DNA from: Dyella mobilis | Lineage (GTDB): Bacteria > Pseudomonadota > Gammaproteobacteria > Xanthomonadales > Rhodanobacteraceae | Direction: 5' to 3' | Assembly (NCBI RefSeq): GCF_016904945.1 | Contig: NZ_JADIKF010000040.1 | Coordinates: forward strand, 806,001 to 870,000 | DNA length: 64,000 bases | Part shown: piece by piece, positions 52,535 through 61,272 of the stretch | Layout: each line of letters starts with the position of its first letter | Numbering within the stretch: position 1 is the stretch's first letter | Translations under genes and position numbers: made by a program | The notes under the pieces: model-generated | What the model was told of the DNA's origin: nothing | What the model saw: only the letters and a program-made list of their open reading frames with translations | Database searches by the model: none

Positions 52535-53437
52535 ATGGCAACACGATCCAGGGGACCGTCAGCCGGCTTCGGCTGGCTCAATCGCGGCTTCAGCGCAGCC
52601 TTTAGCCATCCAAAACCACTTTTCGGCGCTGCCGCACTCGTAACACTGGTGGCTATGCTTCCGACGCTCATCACGGCGCCCATGCAATTTCATTCGCTCT
52701 TTGCCGGCACGGCGCTACAGCCAAACGCCTTCGGCTGGATCATGTGGTTATCCATGCTCGTCGGCTTGCTTGTCCTGCCACTGTACGCGGGCTACCTGCA
52801 GATCATCGACACCACGGTACGAGGTCAGGCAATCAGGGTAAGCAATGTCTTCCGACCCTATCGAGACGGCTTGGCATTGCGTGTAATCGGCTTTGGCATT
52901 GCCATGTTGGTGGTTTACAGCGCCATACTCGCCCTCATCCTGTTCACGGTTGGGAGCAGTGTCGCCGAGTGGTACGTGCAGGCGCTTAGCGCGAAGCTCA
53001 ATCACCAGCCACCCCCAACGACCTTGCCAAGCGGCTTCGGCATCACGTTTCTGCTCTGCTTGCTCTGCGGCACGCTGATGATGGGTGTCTATTCGATCGG
53101 CCTTGGACAAGTGGCTCTTCAAAACCGCAGCGTGGTGGGCGCCATCGCTGATGGCGCTACCGGCGCACTGAAGAACATCCTGCCATTGTTCATGCTTCTG
53201 CTGGGCCTGATCCTCGCCGGCATCGTTGTCGGTATCGGCTTTGCGGTCGCCTTCCTGCTCATTGCCCTGATTGGCAAGCTGATCAGCCTGTGGCTCATGC
53301 CTGTACTCATCTTCGCGCTCTATGTTGCAGTGATCCTCGTTGTGTTCACGATCATGTATGGGGTGATGTATCAATTGTGGCGGGACGTATGCGGTGACGA
53401 CCGCGTGACGGGAACGACGGAATCAGTCGCCGCCTGA
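52535..53437 (+). CDS. BPSS1780-like polytopic membrane protein
   Basis: A 300-residue protein with about six transmembrane helices, starting at ATG 52535 with GGGGAG before it. N-terminal GFGWLNRGFSAAFSHPKPLF and the long hydrophobic runs match the BPSS1780/YciC-like group of membrane proteins. The Gly-rich helices near the end (LLLGLILAGIVVGIGFAVAF) are notable. Function unknown. A textbook terminator follows. Confidence 0.8.
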   Translation: MATRSRGPSAGFGWLNRGFSAAFSHPKPLFGAAALVTLVAMLPTLITAPMQFHSLFAGTALQPNAFGWIMWLSMLVGLLVLPLYAGYLQIIDTTVRGQAIRVSNVFRPYRDGLALRVIGFGIAMLVVYSAILALILFTVGSSVAEWYVQALSAKLNHQPPPTTLPSGFGITFLLCLLCGTLMMGVYSIGLGQVALQNRSVVGAIADGATGALKNILPLFMLLLGLILAGIVVGIGFAVAFLLIALIGKLISLWLMPVLIFALYVAVILVVFTIMYGVMYQLWRDVCGDDRVTGTTESVAA

Positions 53438-53484
53438 TAGGCCGCCTTCGGCTCGTAGGTGGCCACGGCCGCCCATCCCACGAG

Positions 53485-53530
53485 AAGGCCGGAACGTAGC
53501 GAGCAGCGCTCAGCTACTTCCGGCCTTTTT
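53485..53530 (+). terminator. intrinsic terminator
   Basis: Stem AAGGCCGGAA/TTCCGGCCTT (53485-53494, 53518-53527) extended by GTAGC/GCTAC (53496-53500, 53513-53517), followed by a five-T run (53526-53530). Ends the BPSS1780-like gene. Confidence 0.93.
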
Positions 53531-53753
53531 ACTGCGCCAACCTCGGATCGGAGGCGCCCGGCACGAACCTGACCGGTATTTCGAATCAAGGTACCGAGGC
53601 TGGAATATCTCCCCAAGCCCTTCGATTTAGGCACTACCCCATCCCACGGCGCCACCTCCCACCGTGACATTAGTGGCATTGGAACTCCTCCAGGACACCC
53701 GCTAGCATCGTGCCACTCGAGCAAGACGCTCAATCCACGAGAAAGGGGAAGCC

Positions 53754-55790
53754 ATGTTTTCGATCCGCAAGGCAGTGCTCGCCGCGCTGTGCCTGTACCC
53801 GCTCGGCGCACTGGCCGCCGATCCGACACCCAACTTCAACAGTCCCGACGGGCAGTATCTGGACTGGCTGGACCACAGCGTAAAACCCGGTACCGACTTC
53901 TTCCATTTCGCCAACGGCAGCTGGCTCAAGGCCAACCCGATTCCGGCGGATCGATCCGAATGGGGCGCCTACGTCGCGCTCGACCTGCAGAACCAGCGCT
54001 ATATCCACGACATGGTGGAAAAGGCCAGCCAGGACACGGCGGCCGCAGCGGGCAGCGCCGAAAAGAAAGTCGGCGACTTCTATGCCAGCGGCATGGATGA
54101 AAAGACCATCGACAGCGCGGGCATCAAGCCGCTGCAACCGGAACTGGATCGCATCGCGGCCATCAGCTCCGTAGCGCAATTGCAGGACGAGTTCGCGCAC
54201 CTGACGATGATCGGCGTCGCCGCACCGTTTGCGCTGGCGCAGATGCAGGACTTCAAAGACAGCAGCAAAGTCATCGCGGTCGTCATGCAGGCCGGCCTCG
54301 GCCTGCCCGACCGTGATTTCTACGTGGAAGGCGGCGCCAACAATGAGCACATCCGCAAGGAATATGTGCCACACGTGGCGCGCACTTTCCAGTTGCTGGG
54401 CGATAGCGCATCCGTTGCGGACGCCGAAGCCAAGACCGTGATGGCCCTGGAAATCAGCCTGGCCAAGGCATCCATGACCGATGTGGCCATGCGCGATCCA
54501 CATGCGGTCTATCACCTGATGGACGTGGCAAGCGCCAATGCGCTGACGCCCAAGTTGCACTGGCAGGCCGTGATGACTGGGGTCGGTCATCCGGAAATTC
54601 AGAACTTCAATGTCGCCACGCCGGATTTCTTCAAAGCAGTCAACGACAAGCTGACCAGCGTTTCGCTCGACGACTGGAAAACCTATCTGCGCTGGCAGCT
54701 GGTGCAAACCTACGAGCCCTATCTGTCCAAGCCGTTTGCCGACGAAGGCTTCCGCATGTCGTCCGTGCTGAGCGGCGAGCAGCAGCAGAAGCCCCGCTGG
54801 CAGCGCGTGCTTCGCGCCGAAGATGGCGCGCTCGGCTTTGCCATCGGCAAGGTCTATGTGGATCAGAAATTCCCGCCGGCGTACAAGCAGGCGGCCACCC
54901 AGATGGTCAACCAGATCCGCGACGCCCTGCGCCAGGATCTGAAAACCCTTTCGTGGATGACCCCGGCCACGCGCGAAGCGGCCGTGAAGAAGCTCGACAT
55001 GATGGAGCTGCGCGTCGGCTATCCGGACAAATGGCGCGACTACTCCACGCTGCAGATCGACCGCGGCCCGTATGTGCTCAACGTGATGCGTGCCACCACA
55101 TTCGAACAGCAGCGCGAGCTGGCAAAGATCGGCAAGCCGGTCGACCGCAGCGATTGGGACATGACCCCGCAGACGGTCAATGCGTACTACGACCCGTCCA
55201 TGAACAGCCTCAATATTCCCGCCGGCATCCTGCAACCGCCGTCTTACGATCCGTCCTGGCCTGACGCCGTGAACTACGGCAATACAGGCGCCACGATCGG
55301 GCATGAAATGACCCACGGCTTCGACGACCAGGGCGCACAGTTCGATGGGCACGGCAACCTGAAAAACTGGTGGTCGCCGGCGGACCTGAAGAAATTCCAG
55401 GTCGCCGTGAAATGCGTGGCCGATCAATACTCGCAATACACCGTGGACGGCGGGGTGCACGTGCAAGGCAAACTGGTCACCGGCGAGGCGATCGCCGACC
55501 AGGGCGGACTGATCCTGGCACTGCGTGCCTTCCATGCTCAGCCCGGCTACGCCAGCGCCAAGACCATCGACGGCTTCACCCCGGACCAGCAGTTCTTTAT
55601 CGCCTACGCCCATTCCTGGGCCATGGCCACGCGTCCAGAAACCGCCAAAACCCGCGTCACCACCGATCCGCATCCGCCGGAAATCTACCGCACCAACGGC
55701 GTGCTGGCCGATATTCCGGAATTCCAGAAGGCATTCGGCATCGTGCCGCCGAGCCCGATGGTGAAGAAGGATCGGTGTGTGATTTGGTAA
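53754..55790 (+). CDS. exported M13 (neprilysin/PepO) metallopeptidase
   Basis: A 678-residue peptidase with a signal peptide (LYPLGALAAD). Zinc motif HEMTHGFDDQG near residue 516, third-ligand motif GEAIADQGG near 577 and the family-end CVIW are present, together with the early domain DFFHFANGSWLKANPIP. M13 enzymes cut peptides of limited size in the periplasm or outside the cell. The terminator upstream and hairpin downstream mark it as a single-gene transcript. Confidence 0.95.
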   Translation: MFSIRKAVLAALCLYPLGALAADPTPNFNSPDGQYLDWLDHSVKPGTDFFHFANGSWLKANPIPADRSEWGAYVALDLQNQRYIHDMVEKASQDTAAAAGSAEKKVGDFYASGMDEKTIDSAGIKPLQPELDRIAAISSVAQLQDEFAHLTMIGVAAPFALAQMQDFKDSSKVIAVVMQAGLGLPDRDFYVEGGANNEHIRKEYVPHVARTFQLLGDSASVADAEAKTVMALEISLAKASMTDVAMRDPHAVYHLMDVASANALTPKLHWQAVMTGVGHPEIQNFNVATPDFFKAVNDKLTSVSLDDWKTYLRWQLVQTYEPYLSKPFADEGFRMSSVLSGEQQQKPRWQRVLRAEDGALGFAIGKVYVDQKFPPAYKQAATQMVNQIRDALRQDLKTLSWMTPATREAAVKKLDMMELRVGYPDKWRDYSTLQIDRGPYVLNVMRATTFEQQRELAKIGKPVDRSDWDMTPQTVNAYYDPSMNSLNIPAGILQPPSYDPSWPDAVNYGNTGATIGHEMTHGFDDQGAQFDGHGNLKNWWSPADLKKFQVAVKCVADQYSQYTVDGGVHVQGKLVTGEAIADQGGLILALRAFHAQPGYASAKTIDGFTPDQQFFIAYAHSWAMATRPETAKTRVTTDPHPPEIYRTNGVLADIPEFQKAFGIVPPSPMVKKDRCVIW

Positions 55791-55812
55791 GACGGAGAGA
55801 GTTCCAGGAAAA

Positions 55813-55849
55813 GGCCGAAGGTGGCAGGCGATGGCGGCCACCTTCGGCC
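55813..55849 (+). terminator. hairpin after the M13 peptidase gene
   Basis: A perfect 13-bp stem GGCCGAAGGTGGC/GCCACCTTCGGCC (55813-55825, 55837-55849). No T run follows; termination likely but not certain. Confidence 0.7.
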
Positions 55850-55920
55850 AAGAGGGATACCCACGAGATGCTTCACCACAGCGAAGCAGGTCAAACTGGG
55901 ATCCAGTAATTTCGATGCAA

Positions 55921-55939
55921 ATCCCAGCTTCGCTGGGAT
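55921..55939. repeat. REP-like palindrome
   Basis: ATCCCAGC-TTC-GCTGGGAT followed by GACGGCGAGG, the pattern of dispersed CCCAGCTTCGCTGGGATGACG repeats in related genomes (family knowledge). It lies between convergent genes. Confidence 0.45.
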
Positions 55940-55994
55940 GACGGCGAGGCGATGGTAAAGGTCGCTAACTGTCTGACACACGCGTGTATTCGCA

Positions 55995-56192
55995 CTACTG
56001 CGCAGACCAGATGGCGTAGACCACAAATGCCCAGCTATAAGTCGTCGCCGCTATTGGCAAGTTAAACACATAGTAGAAAAGTGCCGATCCTGCGATCCAT
56101 CCAAGCCAATATTTTGCGACGGAAACCCAACCAAGCTTGCTGTAATAGAGCGCCGTGAAAACGATCATACCTGCAAGGGAAAGAATACTCAT
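55995..56192 (-). CDS. 65-residue membrane protein
   Basis: A small protein with two transmembrane helices (LAGMIVFTALYYSKLG; SALFYYVFNLPIAATTYSWAF) and a GGGAG site before ATG 56192. No family recognised. It lies 89 bases after the 241-residue membrane protein gene on the same strand. Confidence 0.7.
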   Translation of the reverse strand: MSILSLAGMIVFTALYYSKLGWVSVAKYWLGWIAGSALFYYVFNLPIAATTYSWAFVVYAIWSAQ

Positions 56193-56281
56193 TGGCGATT
56201 ACTCCCTGTAAACAAAAATGAATCGGAAGCGAGACTGCTCCGACAACGAAAGCGATCCATGCAGTTAGTCGCCATATCCGC

Positions 56282-57007
56282 CTAAACCCCGCCACCAGCC
56301 TCGCTTGCTTCCGTCAAAAGCATCTCATAAAGATCAAGCCGACCTTTGGTGCGCATACCCCACCATGCAAGAAGGTACATGAGCAGAAGCATCCACAACA
56401 GAAGACCGCCGACCAGGTGGATGTGGTTGAGCGCATCCGCCCAGCCATTGAACGACCAATCCTTCAGCTGCAAATACAGCACGGCTAAAAGAGGCAGAAC
56501 ACCCAGCTTTTCGGTGCTTCCGATAATCAGGCCATAGCGGTATAAGAACGTAGCTTTGCGATCGCGCACATAGCGCAATTGGTTTCCCAGTTCGGTCGCG
56601 GGAAACTCCCGGAACTTATCGATCAGGGAGCGATATTGCGGATAGAGGTTGTCGAGATCGATCGCAAATTCGCGGTGCTGGCGCTTCAAGTAACGCCAAG
56701 CTCGATACCCGCTACTCGCGTAGATCAACGCAACGCAAATCCAATCCGCGATAATGCCCACGCGTAAGATCGACACGCCAACCTGATTGCGTAGCAGCAG
56801 CGCGACCAGAATTGCCGCCCCGCCAATAATTACCGCCGCCGCCATCGCATACCGCTCCAGGCGCGTGGTGACCGGTTCATCCGCGCCCTTGGCAAGTTCT
56901 TCAAGACGGGCCTCCAGCCACGCAAAGCTAAATAGCTTTGGCACAGCGGTATCCGATGCAGCCTGCTCCGCTGAAGCCGCAACGGCCACTTGCACAGACT
57001 CATCCAC
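56282..57007 (-). CDS. hypothetical membrane protein, about 241 residues
   Basis: Starts at GTG 57007 with GAGGGGGC before it. An N-terminal soluble helical part (residues 1-50) is followed by about four transmembrane helices in two pairs, separated by a cytoplasmic loop (WRYLKRQHREFAIDLDNLY). Charged residues flank the helices as expected. No recognised family. Possibly one transcript with the 65-residue protein. Confidence 0.75.
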   Translation of the reverse strand: MDESVQVAVAASAEQAASDTAVPKLFSFAWLEARLEELAKGADEPVTTRLERYAMAAAVIIGGAAILVALLLRNQVGVSILRVGIIADWICVALIYASSGYRAWRYLKRQHREFAIDLDNLYPQYRSLIDKFREFPATELGNQLRYVRDRKATFLYRYGLIIGSTEKLGVLPLLAVLYLQLKDWSFNGWADALNHIHLVGGLLLWMLLLMYLLAWWGMRTKGRLDLYEMLLTEASEAGGGV

Positions 57008-57205
57008 CCCCAGCCCCCTCGTCCCTGTCTAGCTTCTACGATAATCGAAACACCGGCCTATTTCATGGATGCGCCGCAATAGGTTTGGTAGAAGGAAAAA
57101 GCTGGATAGGTTCATTGGCAACGGGCGGCACGTGAAGGCGCCCCTGATTAGGCACAAAGCCGACGGAGAACCCATCTCAAGGAAGCCGGAAAATGAAAAG
57201 AAAAC

Positions 57206-57245
57206 GGGCCGAAGCGGGTCAATCTCATTTACCCAGCTTCGGCCC
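57206..57245 (-). terminator. terminator of the EEP nuclease gene
   Basis: Stem GGGCCGAAGC/GCTTCGGCCC (57206-57215, 57236-57245) extended by GGGT/ACCC; on the minus strand followed by GTTTTCTTTTC. It sits in the 333-base gap between two minus-strand genes, which otherwise holds only the promoter of the downstream one. Confidence 0.8.
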
Positions 57246-57340
57246 ATTCAGCTTCTCACTTCTATCAAACGTTTTAGCGCCCTTCCATTCCTGCCGCCAC
57301 CCCGCCAGCACTTCAGCGAACGCTCCAGGCGCCATCACCT

Positions 57341-58252
57341 CTATTTAGGCACTGCCCCTGACAAGGTGAGCGTCGCGCAAACGGGCGCATGATCGGAGAG
57401 CCGCAAAGGCGTGCCGATCCTGAAGCAGCCGGGCTCTTTTCCGCTGATCTTGGCGGAACGGGTGGTCCTCAGCTTAAAGCCGGGAACAATTCTTACGCCA
57501 TCCACCAGGGCGGAAGCCATCGCGTCGATGCCTTCGGCATAGAAGCCATCCAATACGCCGCCTCGTTGATGGGTTACTTCATCCGGCGTGCGGGTTCCTC
57601 CGTACTTCGCTTCTTCGCAATTGAGATCGCCGCCCACCATCACACCGACGTGCTCCCAGCTTTTCATGTCGCCGGTCTTTTCGTGCAGCAATTCAATCAG
57701 ATTGTTGGTGTTGCTGGCGCCGCCGTAACTCGTGGCGTGAAACGAGACAACCAATAGCTTGATGCCACTGACATTTATGATGGCTGCCGCTGGATAGCGG
57801 CTGGCGTCGTCGGAGCCGGACGTGAAATTGATATCCACTGTCTGGGGTTTCAGACGGGCTTTGACGAAAAGAAGCGACCGGCACGCGGCGCTATCGCTTT
57901 GATTGTCTATAAACGAGCTGGCCATCCAGGTTCCGCCCGAAGGCAGCGACGCGTGGGCATGCGGGTCGTTCACGCTTTCGCGCAGGCCTTTTGAGGGTTC
58001 GGAAATACAGACGATGTCGTATTGGCTGCACAAATAATGCAGCTGGGCTTTTCGATTTCGGCGCGCGTCATCCTGCTTTCTATATCTTCGATCAGTCTCG
58101 ATCGGACTTCGCTGCATGTTCCATGCGCACACGCTGATCGTCCTCTCGATTTTTCGCAGCTTCTTGCCATCCTCGTCGACGTCATCCTCCGCGTAAGAGA
58201 CTCGCTTGCGCTTGCGCAGATTTTGTGCGACCTGCCCACCTGGAACGCTCAT
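57341..58252 (-). CDS. endonuclease/exonuclease/phosphatase (EEP) family protein
   Basis: A 303-residue EEP-fold protein with AAGGAG before ATG 58252. Active-site elements: Asn in CAWNMQ, Glu in CISEPSKG, His in SFHATSYGG, Asp-x-Asn in GGDLN and Ser-Asp-His in LSDHAPV. The fold covers DNase I, CdtB, Mg-dependent phosphatases and sphingomyelinases. The spacing and WNMQ start are reminiscent of CdtB-like DNases but do not prove it. The N-terminus is very basic (LRKRKR, KKLRK) and no signal peptide is visible. Confidence 0.8.
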   Translation of the reverse strand: MSVPGGQVAQNLRKRKRVSYAEDDVDEDGKKLRKIERTISVCAWNMQRSPIETDRRYRKQDDARRNRKAQLHYLCSQYDIVCISEPSKGLRESVNDPHAHASLPSGGTWMASSFIDNQSDSAACRSLLFVKARLKPQTVDINFTSGSDDASRYPAAAIINVSGIKLLVVSFHATSYGGASNTNNLIELLHEKTGDMKSWEHVGVMVGGDLNCEEAKYGGTRTPDEVTHQRGGVLDGFYAEGIDAMASALVDGVRIVPGFKLRTTRSAKISGKEPGCFRIGTPLRLSDHAPVCATLTLSGAVPK

Positions 58253-58765
58253 CGGCTTTCTCCTTGATCCATTGTTGTTTCACCGGCACGCCGCTACGGG
58301 TTGCACCGGTGAAGCCACAAATATCACTTTGGCCTACGTTCGCTCTCACGCCACCCGGCATGCCTTCCGGCCTGGCGTTACGAGCTCCAATAAAGAGCTC
58401 TGGCTCGGCATTCCCCGTCTTGCTCACGCGCCGAGCCGGCACGTGGGGTTTGTCAAACCTCGGGGAATGCAGACGCGAAAGGGCGTGACCGATGTCGCCA
58501 CGAAGAGAGATTCTTCACAGTCCCCGCGTTGACCTTGCAGCTGGATCCCCACCCGAAACTGTCAGCGAGATTGCGTGAAATTCAGGTGACGATTCTAGGC
58601 AAGCCGCCCTTGCGTCCTTGCTGGCGCGTGACACTTTAAGGACATTACTGGTTTTCGGACCTGCGTCGATTTCGCGTCCTGGCGAGTCGCCGCAGCGCTT
58701 GTGAGCCTATCGACGCATTGCTAGGATCTTGCGCGCCCTCGGCGGACCCAAAAAGGATGCAGTGC
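58253..58765. other. 513-base intergenic region
   Basis: Upstream of the EEP gene on one side and the small dimeric-barrel gene on the other. No supported gene; codon pattern in the open frames is poor. Nothing structural stands out. Confidence 0.5.
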
Positions 58766-59110
58766 ATGAAGCCAGTCGTACGCGTATCGATTCTGCGGTG
58801 TTCACCGGAGCACTTTGCCGAACTCCGGCAAATGGCGGCGGACGCCGATCCCATCTTGCGGCCAGGCATAGAGGCCATGCCGGGATTGCTCTCCTTCTAC
58901 TTCGGCGCGGACGAGGAGACATCCTCGCTGACCAACGTCAGCCTTTGGACCAGCCTGGAAGCGGCCAAGCAACTGGATACGTTCAAGCCGATGCTCGATC
59001 TCGGCAAGCCGTTCATTGAAAAGGGTGCCACCTTCGAGCGCCCCATCATGAACTACGCGACCCTGTGGGAATTGCATGGTGCGGCGGAATCCCCCGGAAC
59101 GGCCCGCTAA
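58766..59110 (+). CDS. antibiotic-biosynthesis-monooxygenase-like dimeric alpha-beta barrel protein
   Basis: A 114-residue protein from ATG 58766 with AAAAGGA upstream. The pattern (MKPVVRVSILRCSP, AMPGLLSFYFGADEE, LTNVSLWTSLEAAK) is the ferredoxin-like dimeric barrel of the ABM/Dabb superfamily. Such small proteins range from monooxygenases to heme enzymes and binding proteins; no decisive residue is visible. Single gene. Confidence 0.68.
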   Translation: MKPVVRVSILRCSPEHFAELRQMAADADPILRPGIEAMPGLLSFYFGADEETSSLTNVSLWTSLEAAKQLDTFKPMLDLGKPFIEKGATFERPIMNYATLWELHGAAESPGTAR

Positions 59111-59417
59111 TAGCGCGAAAACGAGGGCGCGTCATGCCAAGTATTCGATGGGGTTCCACACCATCGAAATTGCCACGCGATTGGATACCCGCGACAAGTC
59201 GCTCCACGGCGCAGACTCCGTCATGGCAGCATTCCCGTACGCCGGGGATGCTGCCGATGTAATCGAGAGTGCGAAAGAGGCCTGTGAGGCGGACCAATGG
59301 GGTGCTTGCCGTGCGATACACGCCCGAACTGGCAGCCATTAAGGCGCAACCCAACGTGGAGGTAGTCAACGCGATGGGACTACCTCCACCCGCTTGTCGG
59401 CTCACGCCAGATGCTGG
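59111..59417. other. 307-base stretch with no firm gene
   Basis: A frame at 59148-59342 would code for 64 residues but has no ribosome binding site and no recognisable pattern. Otherwise I see nothing. Confidence 0.45.
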
Positions 59418-59858
59418 CTATACGTTGGCCCGATACTCCCGATGGAACACTTGGCAGTGCTTGCCATCCACCGGTGCGGCCCGCTTGCAAAACACGTCCA
59501 CGACGGCAACGGTGTTTTGGGCGTGATCGCTCACCACGATTCGTTTCGCCACACCGGGGCCGGTCGAGTTGTCGATGGCGACGGCCACTAACGGCTGCCG
59601 CGCCAAACCCATCTCCCGCAGGGCTTCGGACCTCTCGGCCGCCCGCTCCGCTTGCATGTACTCACGATGCGTATTCCCGACGAGCGCCGCCAATCCGTAG
59701 CCGGTATGCAAGTCGATGTAGTAGGTCTCGTATTGACCCGGTTGTGCAGTAACGGTGAAATATTGCAGGTTAGTAGCGTGGGTCTCGTCTTGGGCGCTAA
59801 TGCTGCTGGCGCACGAAAGACTGAGCGCAATGGTTGTGGCGATGATCAGGCGTTTCAT
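59418..59858 (-). CDS. exported hypothetical protein, 146 residues
   Basis: GGGAG precedes ATG 59858. Signal peptide (LSLSCASSISAQ), then a mature protein of about 120 residues containing YFTVTAQPGQYETYYIDLHTGYG and VFCKRAAPVDGKHC, with two Cys likely to pair. No recognised family. Single gene. Confidence 0.72.
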   Translation of the reverse strand: MKRLIIATTIALSLSCASSISAQDETHATNLQYFTVTAQPGQYETYYIDLHTGYGLAALVGNTHREYMQAERAAERSEALREMGLARQPLVAVAIDNSTGPGVAKRIVVSDHAQNTVAVVDVFCKRAAPVDGKHCQVFHREYRANV

Positions 59859-60088
59859 ATAAAGAACTCCCTACGGGCGCCTATATGTGTCCGTTCAGGG
59901 ATCGTGCGCCGGCTTAAAGAAACAAAACGATACAAAAGCCGAAACAAAATGGGCAGAAATTATTAAGCCTGATTAACGAAATTCGCCCTGCTTCTCCAGT
60001 AGGAAAGCCTTGGCCGTCATGCTGCCCCGCCGACAAAATCTCGGAGGATTACCGGTCAACCATCTCGCTTCCCTCGGCAGCGCCCCTT

Positions 60089-60361
60089 TTAAATACCGCC
60101 TGCCTTGCGCATCTCTTCCCAATAGCTTTCGGCCGCTTCGACGAGCTGTTCGTAGGGAGGAAACATGGGCCCTCGCTTCAAACTGTCGCTGTAGAAACCC
60201 GACAGTTCGTTCAAAGCTTTGTCTATTTCAAAAACTTGATCCGATAGATGCTCGTCATAGTCGACATCGGCATCAACCTTCTGGATTTGTTCCAACAGGC
60301 GGCATCGATCGAGCACCATGGATGAGATGGCCAGCATCAAGCTTTGTGCAGAAATATTCAT
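60089..60361 (-). CDS. hypothetical protein, 90 residues
   Basis: GGAGAGG precedes ATG 60361. A soluble, acidic, predominantly helical protein (RLLEQIQKVDADVDYDEHL, VFEIDKALNEL). No family recognised and no informative neighbour. Confidence 0.62.
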   Translation of the reverse strand: MNISAQSLMLAISSMVLDRCRLLEQIQKVDADVDYDEHLSDQVFEIDKALNELSGFYSDSLKRGPMFPPYEQLVEAAESYWEEMRKAGGI

Positions 60362-60526
60362 CGTGAACTACCTCTCCAGGGTTTGTTTAGCCCATCTTTT
60401 CTTATTCGCATCCGTAGCATTCAGCGCAGAGCATAATGAGCGAGTAATTGATGTCGATTTCCGAAGGCCCCATTCGTCTTCCTGCCGTAGGGCCGACAAG
60501 GCCGAACCACAGGAGGATAGCTAGCG

Positions 60527-61171
60527 ATGATCACTGTCTATGGCGAAGGAAGAGGCTTTCGGGTTATCTGGCTGTTGGAAGAGATGGGGCTCCCTCACCG
60601 GTTGAGGCCGGTGGACATGCCGGCCGGTGTCGAGAACGACCTGGAGTTCATGGCCATCAACCCTGCCGGCTTCATCCCTGCGATCCGGGACGGCGACGTC
60701 ACCATGGTCGAGTCCATCGCGATCATGGAGTACCTGATGGCCCGCTACGGACCGACGCCGCTGGCGCCTGCCCCGCACGATCCGACGTTTCCCGCTTACC
60801 AGCAGTTTCTGCACCTTGGCGAAGCCGGCCTTGCTGCCTCCGCCTACTTTGTCCTCGGCGCGCGCAATTTTGCGCCGGAGAGTGAGCGGCAGAACTGGAG
60901 TGCTGGACAAGCTCTGGATGTTTTCCAGAGCCGGCTGGGCCTGGTGATACGGCAGTTGGCACGCACGCCCTACCTTGCCGGAGAGATGTTTACAGCCGCC
61001 GATATTTCGGTGACCTATGCGCTGGAATTAGCTCAGCGCGGTGCAGGCATCGCCCTTGGCGAGGTAGAGAAATCCTATATCGCTCGCACCAGTGCACGCG
61101 AAGGCTACAAGCGGGCCATGGAGACTTGTCAGTCCAGGAAGGCATGGTTTGCCAGAACGCCGGTTCCATAA
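60527..61171 (+). CDS. glutathione S-transferase
   Basis: A 214-residue GST with AGGAGG at a good distance from ATG 60527. N-terminal thioredoxin-like domain with NPAGFIPAIRDGD (cis-Pro) and MVESIAIMEYL (Glu-Ser binding the gamma-glutamyl group), C-terminal helical domain with AGEMFTAADISV. Active-site residue and substrate class cannot be told. It is convergent with the exported hydrolase gene; a hairpin lies between. Confidence 0.92.
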   Translation: MITVYGEGRGFRVIWLLEEMGLPHRLRPVDMPAGVENDLEFMAINPAGFIPAIRDGDVTMVESIAIMEYLMARYGPTPLAPAPHDPTFPAYQQFLHLGEAGLAASAYFVLGARNFAPESERQNWSAGQALDVFQSRLGLVIRQLARTPYLAGEMFTAADISVTYALELAQRGAGIALGEVEKSYIARTSAREGYKRAMETCQSRKAWFARTPVP

Positions 61172-61222
61172 CCGCGCTTGGCACATCATCGGCCGGGTCT
61201 GTGTCCGACGAACAACCAGCGC

Positions 61223-61250
61223 GGGCGGAGGTCATTAACCACCTCCGCCC
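61223..61250. terminator. bidirectional hairpin
   Basis: Perfect 10-bp stem GGGCGGAGGT/ACCTCCGCCC (61223-61232, 61241-61250) with an 8-base loop, between the GST stop and the convergent hydrolase stop. Confidence 0.75.
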
Positions 61251-61272
61251 CCTGAGGTTTATCGCCTGGTCG

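Noticed and set aside
53730..55841. 703-residue open frame on the minus strand
   Set aside because: Antisense to the M13 peptidase, which has HEMTH and the other family motifs; no ribosome binding site or domain on this strand.
57341..58252. Calling the EEP protein a cytolethal distending toxin subunit
   Set aside because: Only general EEP motifs are shared, and no CdtA/CdtC-like or secretion genes are adjacent.
59148..59342. 64-residue frame after the dimeric-barrel gene
   Set aside because: No Shine-Dalgarno, no motif; kept only as a remark.
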